Assembly (NCBI GenBank): GCA_009602735.1
Contig: WELA01003891.1
Coordinates: forward strand, 180,500-244,499
Length of the DNA stretch: 64,000 nt
From: Mesotaenium endlicherianum
Lineage: Eukaryota > Streptophyta > Zygnematophyceae > Zygnematales > Mesotaeniaceae
Direction: 5' to 3'
Position 1 is the first letter of the stretch; each line of letters starts with the position of its first letter. Of the stretch, positions 9,445 through 19,162 are shown in pieces. The position numbers and the translations under genes were made by a program. The notes beneath the pieces were generated by a model. That model worked only from the letters and a program-made list of their open reading frames with translations, was not told the origin of the DNA and did no database searches.

Positions 9445-10381
9445 CTAAGGTACATCTGTCTTCAATAATTTATTCAAAGGAGTGGCAACTGAGCTAAAGT
9501 CAGGACAGTATTGTCGGTAATATCTCGTGATACCCACGAACGCCCTTAATTTAGACACGTCGATGGGTACGGGTAAGCGACGACTAGCCTCGACCTTAAC
9601 GTGCTGCGGCGTCAACCCCCCTGATACTATATGGTGACCTAGGTAAGGAACTGAGAGCGTAGCAATCTTACACTTCCCTGGGTGGCATTTTAAACTCGCG
9701 GCCTTAAGACACTGCAAAACTTGCTCTACGTGGGTTAAGTGCTCCTCTATAGTGCGGCTGAAAATCAAAACGTCGTCAATGTAACATTGGGCAAAGACAG
9801 GCCCCCTAACACTTTGTCATAATACGTTGGAAACGAGCAGGTGCGTTCTTTAACCCAAATGGCATGATCTTCCATTGATACAATCGACGTGCACCCCAAA
9901 ATGCAGTCTTATGTCGATCCTAAGGATCAATGAGAATCTGCTTAAACCCCTGCCGGAGGTCAAAGACACTGAATATGGTAGCATTCTCTATAACATCGAA
10001 GATGTCCTTAAGGACAATCATGTAGTATTGATCTAAATTAGTGATGGCGTTAAGAGCCCAATAATCCCCACACATATGCTTCTCTGTGTAATTAGCCATC
10101 GCGTCCTTCTCAGCAGGCATGACTGTAGGTGAAGCAAAGTCTGACATGGACTCTTCAATCAAGTCACCTTTCAGTAATTCAGTAATTTTCTCCTTCATAA
10201 TATCATGTTCGACCTTACTGTATCGGTAATCACGTTTTAACACCAATTTATTGGTAGTGAGATCAATGGTAAATTGTGATATAGTACAGCGTCCTAAATC
10301 CATAACCGACCTGGCAAAGCATTCTTCAATGCGTGCAAGCATACTAATAAGCTTTAAGCTCTCCTCCTTTGTTAATTGCAA
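9445..10381 (-). pseudogene. Family E reverse transcriptase remnant
   Basis: 10381-9920 encodes the RT N-terminus with MCGDYWALN and FSVFDLRQGFKQI (first catalytic Asp). The segment with the second catalytic pair is frameshifted between ~9920 and 9768. 9768-9445 encodes the RT thumb (EEHLTHVEQVLQ, VPYLGHHIV, KLRAFVGITRYYRQY). The frame of 10381-9920 is the same as that of the methyltransferase segment upstream. Confidence 0.85.
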
Positions 10382-10450
10382 ACCCAGATCCCACTCACGG
10401 TTGGTTTTGGATACGAAGGATACAGGTGAGGGGTTTGGTGACTGTAACTG

Positions 10451-10855
10451 CTATGCAAGATCCTCCCCAAAACTACGACCAGAAGAGGAGGAAGTTAAAA
10501 AATCAGACATAACTCCTCCCCGGCCAAAAGCGTGTAAGTAATAGGCTGGAATGTGAATGTCGGGATCAGGCTGATTGGAGTTGAATGTGGGAAGAACGGA
10601 GAAAAGCCAGGTGAGAGCATGTATATCCATAACCTGACCCAGAAGTTGGCAGCGCTGAGTGTCAGACAAAGAGGGAGCGGCAGTAGCGTGGGGAATGAAC
10701 CCAAGAATGAGCTCGCGTTTGGACGCGGAGGGCTCGACATAGCTGTTGGTAAGAGAGTCAAACAACATGCCAAGACCGAAGTGACGGAAGGCAAAGGAAT
10801 TGGGTCGACTGACAAGGGTAGGGAAGGCAGCACGTGGATAACCGGGGATGTTCAC
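10451..10855 (-). pseudogene. Methyltransferase C-terminal domain of family E, in frame with RT
   Basis: A 134-aa frame aligns with the family D methyltransferase: PRAAFPT (7-13) with PRVVLPT, FGLGM-x2-D with GGPGM-x2-D, LGFIPHATAA (51-60) with LGVPNSIAQE, and LGQVMDIHALTWLFSVL (72-88) with the motif X-like segment. It ends at a single TAG (10451-10453). The same frame continues without another stop for 23 codons into the RT N-terminus, so the ancestral element probably made a methyltransferase-RT polyprotein (inference). The N-terminal half, with the SAM-binding and catalytic motifs, is lost where the B LTR begins. Family D's 606-aa insert is absent here. Confidence 0.7.
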
Positions 10856-10857
10856 TT

Positions 10858-11018
10858 GACAGAAGCTGACCTAAGTTGACTTCAGCCTGCTGCTCTCGGC
10901 TAAGTCATTAAACTGAGTAAACATCCAGCAGACTTAATATTGATTAATGTTCAGCAGACTGAACTTATTTAACCATTACAATTAAATGAATATTATATCT
11001 GCTCATTATACCAATTCA
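10858..11018 (-). repeat. Partial family B LTR (3' LTR of the broken B element)
   Basis: It matches the last ~160 plus-strand bases of the 720-bp B LTR (AGCTGACCTAAGTTGACTTC to TTCACTACA). The first ~560 bases are lost where it meets family E. Adjacent, at ~11043-11062, is the hairpin TTGTTGTCG/CGACAACA seen in other B copies. Confidence 0.8.
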
Positions 11019-11139
11019 CTACAATTTTTCCGACTTAAATTGTTGTCGACTCGACAACACTTGTTAACTAATGGACTGCAACAAAGTCAAACACATGCAC
11101 ACAAGAGCAGACTGACTCTTAAATAAAAACAACAGCAAA

Positions 11140-11895
11140 TTAAGTACCAAGAGCTCTATCCTCTGGGGAGCGGGACCTGGACCTGTACCTTCTTCTCCTA
11201 TCTAGTGGTCTCTTGAAACCTTGGTGCTCACACCAAGGTGAACCGAGAGGAGAATGTAGCAACTGGGCAGCCTCCTCTTGCACAGTTTGCAAGTTGATGG
11301 AGACAGCCCTCTCCTGTGCAACTCTCAAACTGACAGGAACATACACTGGCATGCTAGAAGGGTGCTGCATGACATGGGCTAAGGGCACATGCCCTCTATG
11401 AGAGGGGGATGCTGGCTGCTCTCTGGCTGCCTCCTTGGTAGCCCTCCTGTCTGCCCGAGTCTCACCTCCTGGGGTCGGACTCCTCCTGCTAAAACTTCCC
11501 AGCCACTGAAGCTCTGGATCTCCTGGTGGGCTGGTATCTCCAAGCTGTTGCAAGGCTGCCTGTGCCAAGGATTGCCCAATCCTCTGCAGAGTGAGGGGAT
11601 GGAGCAGGGGTCTGTGTCACAGCAGGGCTAGAATCCCCTCCTACGCCTTCTTCCTCTTTGTCCTCCTGTTCTTCTGAGACTTTTGGAGTCTCTCTGGTCA
11701 TCTCCTCCTGCCGTTCCCGAGAAAAAGGATATCCCACTGACCTCCCCCTTTTGGGTGCTGGTGGGGGTTGTTAGGTCCTGACCGCATACAAGTCTTTCTC
11801 CCCCTGCTTACTAGCCCATTTGGCATAAGCATGCTTCCTCTTAGAGAAATAATTTGTAGTCCTGGTCCTATCCTCTTGCGTCTCCTGACCCATGC
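11140..11895 (-). pseudogene. Family B accessory ORF, C-terminal fragment
   Basis: Several frames recover the C-terminal half of the ~560-aa accessory protein, including KHAYAKWASKQGEK, RGHVPLAHVMQHPS and the Arg/Ser-rich tail (RRRRYRSRSRSPE). It is cut at 11895 by an inserted A LTR. Its tail is closer to the 63.6-kb fragment than to the 24- and 30-kb copies, so at least two subfamilies exist. Confidence 0.8.
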
Positions 11896-12398
11896 TGTAG
11901 TGAAACAGATAGATGAAGTACTTAGTGAAATATAATACTTTATCTATTCAAGACAAGGATGTTTGAACACAAGTGGTAGCTTCTTGAAAGAGAGATAGCT
12001 TCTTGAAAGTTAATATATTTCTGGATTTTGGCAAGTACAAGAGTGATTCTCGAATGTCTTTCTATGTTCTAGCTCTTGTTTATATACTTGCTACATAAGT
12101 AATTTCTAGGAAAGTGTATGTTGATGTGTTGGCACCCAACACATCCCAAAACTTGCCACCTCTTTCTAGAATAATGTACACATGTCCTTTTGACCTAAAA
12201 ATGGCACATTTGACTTTTGCCACATGGAGTTCTTCTAGGTCTTTCCTCTAACTTCGAAAATGCCTTGGAAGGTTCAAAGGACATGAACCAAGTTACTAGA
12301 GTACCTATTCACACTTGACTCCACACAATACTACTCCAAATATATTTGAAAACATTAAAATATATGCAAACTAATATATAATAACTCAAATCACTACA
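11896..12398 (-). repeat. Family A 3' LTR (503 bp), minus orientation
   Basis: It runs TGTAGTGA to TCACTACA, with the same 503-bp length as the two LTRs at 45292 and 51528. The polypurine tract lies at 12399-12408 as its complement (TCACCCCCCC). Confidence 0.95.
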
Positions 12399-13167
12399 TC
12401 ACCCCCCCGATAGAAAAAGCGACGTCTCGGCGCGTCAAGTCAGGTCTTACACATGTGGAGCAAACTAGTCAACAGTTTCAAGTCAGATGCCACACATGTG
12501 AAGAGGACTAGTCAAAGGCGCCAAGTCAGGTGCTACACATGTAAGGTAGACTAGGCAAGGTCGTAGGTGGTGTGACCTTATTGGCTAGCCTACTCCTTAA
12601 TGATAAAGAAAATTGTACAAGTTGGCCCAGAATCTGCCACAAATTCAAACATTCATAGCAGCCACAGAACTGCTCCAAATCTGAAAACTTGAGTGCCAGA
12701 CGGACCGCGTTGGAGAACTCTACCGGGTCGCCAAATTTGAGAGCATTCTACTTTCTGGAGTGTTGTTGAGAGCTGAGAGAGTAGGCACTCCTCCAAATCT
12801 GTGCAGAAACTTCTGAGAATCATAAGTCCTTCTATACTTCTCCAAATTCTGCAAACTAAAACTCAAACTGGGCGCTGTAAGATGTTCTACCAGAGTCTTG
12901 AGTTTCAGAGCATTCCAAGTTCAGGGGAGGGCACGATGTCAGAAGGCATATTCTGCCCTAACAATGCCAGCAGCCTGACCCCCTTCTACTTAGAGCATCA
13001 TATCTCTCTCACCAGTGCTCTAAATTGAGCAAACTTGGACTCTAAATGACCGGCTACTTGTGGACTACAGCCAGGTAGATTTTAAGAATTTATTATGCAG
13101 AGACCTATCACCAGTAGCAGTTTTAGTTTTCTGTCCAGAAACTGCGAGAAGAGAAGAGTGTCTAATG
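12399..13167 (-). other. Family A 3' untranslated region
   Basis: This 770-bp stretch between the pol stop and the 3' LTR has no supported gene. It matches 50560-51527 of the complete A element in inverse orientation. Confidence 0.8.
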
Positions 13168-16100
13168 TCAATTTTTCCTCTTTCTTGTTCTTGCAGGCTG
13201 CCTCCAAGGGGTCTTCTGCTGCTTCTTGATGGTGGCAGGCTGCCTCCCTGAAGTCTTCGGGCTTCTAGTAGAGAGACTTGGGGCTGGTCCAAGATGGGGG
13301 TTGGCGGCATGGAAGCGCTTCAACTTTCTCTGAACTTTGTCAAGGTAGTGCGCCGCCACCCAACTATTCTCCGAATCTGGATATCCTTTCCACTTGATCA
13401 AGTATTGCTGCTGTCTCCTGAAATTTCTCATAGCCACTATGTCTTCCACTTCGTACTCCAAATGATCATCCACTATTGTTGGGGCTGGTGGGGTTGTCAC
13501 ACGTCCTGGGAACTTGTTGTCGGGTTGCACATATGGCTTGAAGAGGGAAGCGTGGAATACGGGGTCGATGTGCATAGTCTGGGGAAGTTCTAGCTTGAAA
13601 GCAACGGGGTTGACTTGCTGGATAATCTTGAAGGGTCCCAAATACTTGGGAGAGAACTTGCTGCCGGCAGGCCTGTTGTTCAGGGAAATGTTCTTGGATG
13701 ATAGTAACACGTTGTCACCCACTCTGTACGTAATTTCTCTTCTGGATCTGTTCGCCACTCTTGCTTGAGCATCTTGCGCGTGTTGTAGAGCTTTCTTCGC
13801 TGCTGTAAGGGCTGCTTCTAATGTCTCCATAAAATCTGTGGCTGCAGGTACTTCATCATGGCCAGCCGTGAAGCTCAGTGGCGTGGTCGGATGGAAGCCA
13901 TAGTTGAGGAAGAATGGGGACTCTTGGGTAGAGGCCTGCGTAGTGTTGTTGTAGGCAAACTCGAGGGGGGTCAAGTACATGTCCCAGTCTTGCTCGAGGG
14001 TAGACACGTAGGCCTTTAGAGAGGTCTTTAGGGTACGATTCATACGCTCGGTTTGCCCATCTGATTGTGGGTGGTAGGCAGTAGACATATCCAGCGATGT
14101 ACCCAAGTTCTTGAAGAGATTTTTCCAGAAATGGCTTGTGAATCTTGGATCTCTATCTGACACAATTCTTGATGGTAGTCCATGGAGTCGGAAGATGTTG
14201 TCAAAGATGAGTCTTGCAAGTTGTGGTGCTGTAGCCTTAGTCGTCGTGGGAATAAAATGAGCCATCTTGGTAAGTCTGTCCACCGCCGTGAGTATTGCAT
14301 TATGGCCTCGAGGTGTCACGGGCAAGTCCACGATAAGGTCCATTGAGATGTCCGTCCATTGTCTTTCGGGGATTGGTAGTGGTTGGAGGAGTCCTCCCGC
14401 CTTTTGCGATGATGGCTTGATTCTTTGGCATGTGTCACAGCTCCTGCAGTACTCCTTGACTTGCTTAGACATGCCTGGCCAACAATAAGTCCTAGCTAGA
14501 ACGCCCGTGGTCCTTAGGATTCCAAAGTGTCCTCCAAGAGGGTTGTCGTGTGCTTCTCGTAGAAGCAAGAGCCGGAGGTCTAAGTCATTAGGAACACATC
14601 TCTGGCCCGTATCTTGCCTCACCCAATAATTGCCTTCTTGCTTCTTGCATGGGTCCAAGGCTGCTTCTCCGTTCTTGTAGTAAGGGTCTCTTTCATAGGC
14701 GGCTGAAAATCGAGCTTCCAGATCTGTCTTCAGGGATACCATCACTGCATTTAATTGCAGTCTTGAGAGGGGGTCAGCCGGGTTTGTCTTGCCGGGCTGG
14801 TACTGAATCGTGATGTTGTATTGTTGCAAGTATCCGCTCCATCTTGCTTGTCTCCTTGAGAGATACGGCTGCGTTTGGAGGTGCTTTAACGCCTCGTGGT
14901 CCGTGGTGACCAGTACTTTGCGTCCTTCAACGTAGCAGCGCCAAACCTTCAAGGCATGTACAATCGCCAATGCCTCTCGCTCCGTGGTTGTATAATTTTG
15001 CTCGGCTGGATTTAGCTTCCTTGACTCGTAGGCGATGGGCTGCAGTCCCTTGCCTTGGTCTTGAAGCAGGATTGCTCCTATTGCATAGGAAGATGCATCG
15101 GTGATGACGTGGAAGGGCCAATCTGGGTTTGGACTTGGGAGTGTGAGCACCGGGGATGTGGTCAATCTTCGCTTTAACTCTTGAAATGCCTCTTCCTCTT
15201 TCTCGGTCCATGTATATAGCCTGTCCTTCTTGAGTAGATCTGTCAGGGGGGCTGCTATGTGCGAGAAGCCTTGGATGAATTTTCTGTACCAATTGGCAAA
15301 TCCCAAGAATGACTGGAGTTCTTTCTTGGTCGTGGGGGTTGGCCATTCCTCCACCACCGTGGTCTTCTTGGGGTCCATCTTGATGCCATCAGCAGTCACG
15401 TGGAGACCTAGGAACTCCACTTCTTGTTTGGCAAACTCGCACTTTGACTCCTTCGCAAATAGCTTGTTTTGCTTCAATACTTCAAGGACTTCTTTCAAGT
15501 GTCTCGCATGCTCTTCAAGGGTCTTGCTGTAGATAAGGATGTCATCGATGAATACCACCACAAATCTGTCCAACATGGGCTGAAATATGGTGTTCATCAT
15601 AGTCATGAAAGTTGCTGGCGCGTTGGTGAGTCCAAATGGCAGGACCATGAACTCAAAATGTCCATATCTTGTCCTGAATGCCGTCTTCTCTATGTCCGGT
15701 TCTGCGATGCGAATCTGGTGGTAGCCGCTCCGTAAGTCAATCTTCGTGAAGTACTTGGCTCCAACCAGCCGGTCCATGAGCTCATCCATGCGCGGCAGCG
15801 GGTATCGATTCTTGATGGTGATCTTGTTGAGGGCGCGATAGTCCACACACATCCTCAAGGTACCATCTTTCTTCTTGACAAATAGCACCGGGGCTCCAAA
15901 TGGCGACTTGCTAGGTCGAATGAAGCCATGCTCCAGTAGCTCCTTGATTTGCTTCTTGACTTCGTCTAGCTCCGTGTATGACATTTTGAACGTAGGCCGA
16001 GAGATGGGCTTGCTTCCGGGCTCCAACTCTATCTTGTGGTCTACGAATCTTTTGGGGGGTAGGCCCTTGGGCAATTCCGGGGAGAACACTTCTTTGTAGT

Positions 16101-16833
16101 CCTCTAAGACTTCTTGTATCTCCTTGGGAACGGGGCTGCCTTCTTGACTCTCGATGTCTTTCTTGATGTCTTTTGGCGTGATCAAGGCCAAAAGAAGCTC
16201 GTGTCCCTTCCTCACAAGTCTCTTGAGTTGGAGGGCGGACAATAGTATCTCGTGTGCCGGCTTCTGGATGTCTTGGGTCTGGATATTCTGGATTGCGCGC
16301 AAAATACAGATTCTTGAAGTGATGTCATTCTTGATCTTGATAGTACCGGTCCTCCAATCAACTTGGGGGTTGTGCTTGGTCAACCAAGGCGTCCCTAGGA
16401 TGACGTCGTACTTGCCCAATTGCATGGGGGAGAACACTACTCTATCCTTGAAGGACTTGATAGAGAGTGCCAAGGGGTACGTCTTCTTGGAAGGGGTAGT
16501 ATAGGAGAATCCATCGGGCATCATAATCTCCTCGTCGTGGTCAAGAGTTCGCATAGTAATACCGTGCTTGGTGGCAAAATCTGCAGCAATGAAGTTGCCT
16601 TGAGCTCCGCTATCCACCAAGATGTGGACCTTCTCTCCTCCAAGGTAACCTCTCAAACTCATTGGGGCTGGAACGTCGTCTTCAACGGGGGTCTCCACCT
16701 CACTTGGCATGTTGCCTTCTCGTGAAGTGGGTCTTGGGGTGGTAGGCTCCTGGCCTACCGGCGCTGTCCGTTTTTTGACAACTTTTTGGGGCATGAAAGT
16801 GCACGATGGCCCTTTTCCTTGCAATAGAAGCAT
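13168..16833 (-). CDS. Family A pol: protease, RT, RNase H, integrase, chromodomain (intact frame)
   Basis: An uninterrupted 1221-codon frame. The protease shows [12 protein letters not shown] (~72-83). RT shows [13 protein letters not shown] and FIDDILIYS (~430). RNase H shows [15 protein letters not shown] and TTDHEAL. Integrase has an HHCC finger ending [11 protein letters not shown], then the DDE core ([26 protein letters not shown]). A chromodomain closes it ([27 protein letters not shown]), followed by a basic tail (RKRKN). Pol has no start of its own: it lies in the -1 frame of gag, and translation most likely enters at the AAAAAAC site (16776-16770). The element lacks most of gag and its 5' LTR, so this long open frame is presumably a recent relic. 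Confidence 0.92.
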   Translation of the reverse strand: MLLLQGKGPSCTFMPQKVVKKRTAPVGQEPTTPRPTSREGNMPSEVETPVEDDVPAPMSLRGYLGGEKVHILVDSGAQGNFIAADFATKHGITMRTLDHDEEIMMPDGFSYTTPSKKTYPLALSIKSFKDRVVFSPMQLGKYDVILGTPWLTKHNPQVDWRTGTIKIKNDITSRICILRAIQNIQTQDIQKPAHEILLSALQLKRLVRKGHELLLALITPKDIKKDIESQEGSPVPKEIQEVLEDYKEVFSPELPKGLPPKRFVDHKIELEPGSKPISRPTFKMSYTELDEVKKQIKELLEHGFIRPSKSPFGAPVLFVKKKDGTLRMCVDYRALNKITIKNRYPLPRMDELMDRLVGAKYFTKIDLRSGYHQIRIAEPDIEKTAFRTRYGHFEFMVLPFGLTNAPATFMTMMNTIFQPMLDRFVVVFIDDILIYSKTLEEHARHLKEVLEVLKQNKLFAKESKCEFAKQEVEFLGLHVTADGIKMDPKKTTVVEEWPTPTTKKELQSFLGFANWYRKFIQGFSHIAAPLTDLLKKDRLYTWTEKEEEAFQELKRRLTTSPVLTLPSPNPDWPFHVITDASSYAIGAILLQDQGKGLQPIAYESRKLNPAEQNYTTTEREALAIVHALKVWRCYVEGRKVLVTTDHEALKHLQTQPYLSRRQARWSGYLQQYNITIQYQPGKTNPADPLSRLQLNAVMVSLKTDLEARFSAAYERDPYYKNGEAALDPCKKQEGNYWVRQDTGQRCVPNDLDLRLLLLREAHDNPLGGHFGILRTTGVLARTYCWPGMSKQVKEYCRSCDTCQRIKPSSQKAGGLLQPLPIPERQWTDISMDLIVDLPVTPRGHNAILTAVDRLTKMAHFIPTTTKATAPQLARLIFDNIFRLHGLPSRIVSDRDPRFTSHFWKNLFKNLGTSLDMSTAYHPQSDGQTERMNRTLKTSLKAYVSTLEQDWDMYLTPLEFAYNNTTQASTQESPFFLNYGFHPTTPLSFTAGHDEVPAATDFMETLEAALTAAKKALQHAQDAQARVANRSRREITYRVGDNVLLSSKNISLNNRPAGSKFSPKYLGPFKIIQQVNPVAFKLELPQTMHIDPVFHASLFKPYVQPDNKFPGRVTTPPAPTIVDDHLEYEVEDIVAMRNFRRQQQYLIKWKGYPDSENSWVAAHYLDKVQRKLKRFHAANPHLGPAPSLSTRSPKTSGRQPATIKKQQKTPWRQPARTRKRKN

Positions 16834-17459
16834 AGTCCAGCCGTCATGAGAGCTTCTTTTTCAGCCGGGGAGAGTCTTGCTTTCACTCCTTGCTGGTTTC
16901 TTGCATCATAAGTGTCATTGGAGGGTCTTCCACTCTTCCGGGCAGCCGCGGGGTCCCTTTTAATAACTCCGATTTCCATGGGTGTGGGTCCAGATTCGGA
17001 TGTGGAAGGGGCTGCGTACACCCGCGTCGTCGGTACCCGTGAAGATGAAGGCACGGAGTGCTTGAAATCCAAGGTATCCACCTTTTGGGCCACTTCAATG
17101 ATCTTTGAGAAGTCCGTCAAGTCGCGTAACTCCACTTCCTTTGCCACCTTGGGTTTGAGGCCAAAGATGTAACGGTCAATCTTAGGATCCACACTGATGC
17201 CCTCTTTACTGACAACGTGGCCTAAGAATTCAATACTTTCCTTAAAGAAATCACACTTGCTCATTGTAGCATATAACTGATTTCTTCTTAGAATGTCCAT
17301 GACTGTCTTTAAGTGTTCAGCGTGTTGAGCTTCATCTTTAGAGAAAATTAAAATATCATCCAGGAAAACTTGCACAAACTTATCCAAATAAGGTCTGAAA
17401 ATGTCATTCATAGCACCCATGAAGGTTGCAGGAGCATTAGTCAGTCCAAATGGCATCAC
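16755..17459 (-). CDS. Chimeric ORF: family B RT fused in frame to family A gag C-terminus
   Basis: A 234-aa frame. Residues 1-~92 are family B RT ([29 protein letters not shown]). From residue ~93 it is family A gag ([11 protein letters not shown] onward) with the CCHC knuckle CFYCKEKGH-x4-C near the end. The switch lies at ~17185-17189, where both parents share AAGA. The fusion is probably a deletion product and not a selected gene. No promoter is visible directly before it, but the upstream B frame is broken only at 17523. Confidence 0.8.
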   Translation of the reverse strand: MMPFGLTNAPATFMGAMNDIFRPYLDKFVQVFLDDILIFSKDEAQHAEHLKTVMDILRRNQLYATMSKCDFFKESIEFLGHVVSKEGISVDPKIDRYIFGLKPKVAKEVELRDLTDFSKIIEVAQKVDTLDFKHSVPSSSRVPTTRVYAAPSTSESGPTPMEIGVIKRDPAAARKSGRPSNDTYDARNQQGVKARLSPAEKEALMTAGLCFYCKEKGHRALSCPKKLSKNGQRR

Positions 17460-18449
17460 GTTGAACTCATAGTGTCCATAACGTGTGCGGAAGGCAGTCT
17501 TGTGTTCATCCCCCTCAGCAATTCAAATTTGATGATAACCACTCTTGAGATCTATCTTACTGAACACCTTAGCACCAGACAGGGTATCAAGCAAGTCTTC
17601 AATTCTGGGTAAGGCATACTTGTTCTTTACCGTGATTCTGTTCAGAGCTCTGTAATCCTCACACATCCGCATACTGCCATCCTTTTTCTTAACAAATAGG
17701 ATGGGTGCGCCGTAAGGTGATTTACTGGGAGAAATATAACCATTTTCCTCAAGCTCTGCAATCTGTGTTTTCAACTCCTCGCTCTCCACATAAGACAAGC
17801 CATAAGTGCGTTGCCAGGGTGGCTGACTACCAGGTAATAAATCAATCCTATGATCTACTTCCCCCTTAGGGGGTAGTCTTGGAGGCATATTAAATACATC
17901 CGTGTACTGAGCAACAATTTTTGCAGCACTAGGGTGCTCTGGAGGGCTTATCTTTTTCTCAACCACTTCTTCAGGTTGAGGAGGTACATCTCTTAGCAGC
18001 AGACAGAACATTCTGTCTTCTTTCTGGTTCCAACTTTTGACGAACTCCATTGCATTCAGCAACTTGCATCCTTCTGGAAGCCTCTTCTTTTCCTTCATTT
18101 GCCATCCACACAGGACAAGAGGAAGAGCACTGGTGGGTGCCAAGTCAGTCTGCCCATCACTGGCTCCTCTCACTTTAACTGTACCNTTCACTTTTACTGT
18201 ACCTCTGCTCCAACACACTTCAACTTGATGTCTATTGAGCCAGGACCTGCCTAGCACGAGATCATAGAAGCCAGTGTTGAGTACCTCAAATGTAAGCGTT
18301 TCAGTTAGAACTGCAATGCCAAAACCTAACTGGACCTCAATAGGCTTGGTTATAACTCCTCCCGGGATACTTGAGGCATCTCCAAGGAAAATTTTTCTTT
18401 TCCCTTGGATGATATTAGGCAGCCTTAGCCGCTTAACTAAGTCCTTGTG
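17460..18449 (-). pseudogene. Family B protease-end and RT N-terminal region
   Basis: The 18488-17523 frame starts inside the G LTR and from 18449 reads family B: KDLVKRLRLPN after the protease active site, [10 protein letters not shown], then RT with [12 protein letters not shown] and [17 protein letters not shown]-type stop after HQI at 17523 separates it from the downstream RT frame. It contains an N at 18186 flanked by a short duplicated segment, a likely assembly artefact. G inserted at 18450 and removed the protease and gag side. Confidence 0.85.
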
Positions 18450-19150
18450 TGTAAGGTTATGAAAGTGTAGTTTGTATCTTTCTTGCATTTCATATGCATA
18501 GAGTGTGATTTTAGAAGAACTTTGGCCTTTATTTCAAGTCATTTGGACAAGTATTGAGAAAGTCATGAATTTTGGGAGTTTTTAGTGAGTTTTTAGTGTC
18601 ACAGATTCAGTTTAGTGACAAGGACAGGTCCATTGACAAAAATTTCGTTTGGAGTCTAGAAAGTAGGACATTGAATCATGAGGGTTCCAGAAACTACGTA
18701 CGATTACGTAGAGTGCCAAAGTGATCGTGGAATTTCTAGAAACTCCGTGAGGAGTTAGTGGATTGTGTAGTAGAACATTCTAGAGTGTGATTGTGAGCGT
18801 GTGAGTTTGCTAGCTTGTCCAACTAGGCAAGGTCACCTACATGGAAGGAGCCATAGGAGAAGGTTCTAGAGGTACTTTGCTAGAGAGGACACTTAGATTT
18901 GAAGCATAAAAAGAGGGAGCCTAGTTAGTCTACGCTAACCTTCTTAACTTGTACACGACTTTTCTTAATAAAGGGAGTTCTTTTTCACTCCTCTCTCATG
19001 TAGCTCTCTCTCTCTTGCAAGGGTGGCACACCACTAGGCCACTCCACCTTGCGTATGCAACTAGGAAAGGTCCTCGTGCACGCTTCCACTCGCGGGTGAG
19101 GATGCGTGAGTGTGTATGGGCGCACTCCCCGCACCCTTCCCCCTTTCACA
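18450..19150 (+). repeat. Family G 5' LTR (701 bp)
   Basis: It begins TGTAAGGTTATGA and ends CCCTTTCACA directly before the PBS. The same start follows a polypurine tract at 22390. A TATA-like CATAAAAAG (18905-18913) could be the promoter. Confidence 0.85.
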
Positions 19151-19162
19151 TGGTATCGGAGC
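19151..19162 (+). other. Primer binding site of family G copy 1
   Basis: TGGTATCGGAGC is complementary to an initiator-Met-tRNA 3' end with one mismatch to the usual plant PBS. It abuts the LTR with no spacer. Confidence 0.75.

Larger units (their letters stand above)
7656..10857 (-). mobile_element. Family E gypsy element (relative of D), both ends truncated
   Basis: On the minus strand the order is methyltransferase C-terminus (10855-10451), RT (10381-9445), RNase H and integrase (9339-7798) and integrase C-terminal domain (to ~7656). The left end abuts the partial D LTR; the right end abuts a partial B LTR at ~10858. No LTR of its own is seen. Many frameshifts and stops make it a relic. 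Shared RNase H, integrase and methyltransferase motifs tie it to family D. Confidence 0.8.
10858..18449 (-). mobile_element. Family B element carrying an inserted family A element, with a large deletion
   Basis: On the minus strand: B protease/RT (18449-17186), junction, A gag C-terminus and pol (17185-13168), A 3' LTR (12398-11896), B accessory-ORF C-terminus (11895-11140), B LTR fragment. The parsimonious reading is that an A element inserted into the B accessory ORF in the same orientation. A deletion then removed B RNase H, integrase, chromodomain and half the accessory ORF together with the A 5' LTR and gag N-terminus. The right end is cut by the G element at 18450. Confidence 0.65.

Noticed and set aside
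11896-17185. Complete second A element
   Set aside because: The 5' LTR, PBS and gag N-terminus are absent and B RT sequence follows directly, so it is a 3' part only.
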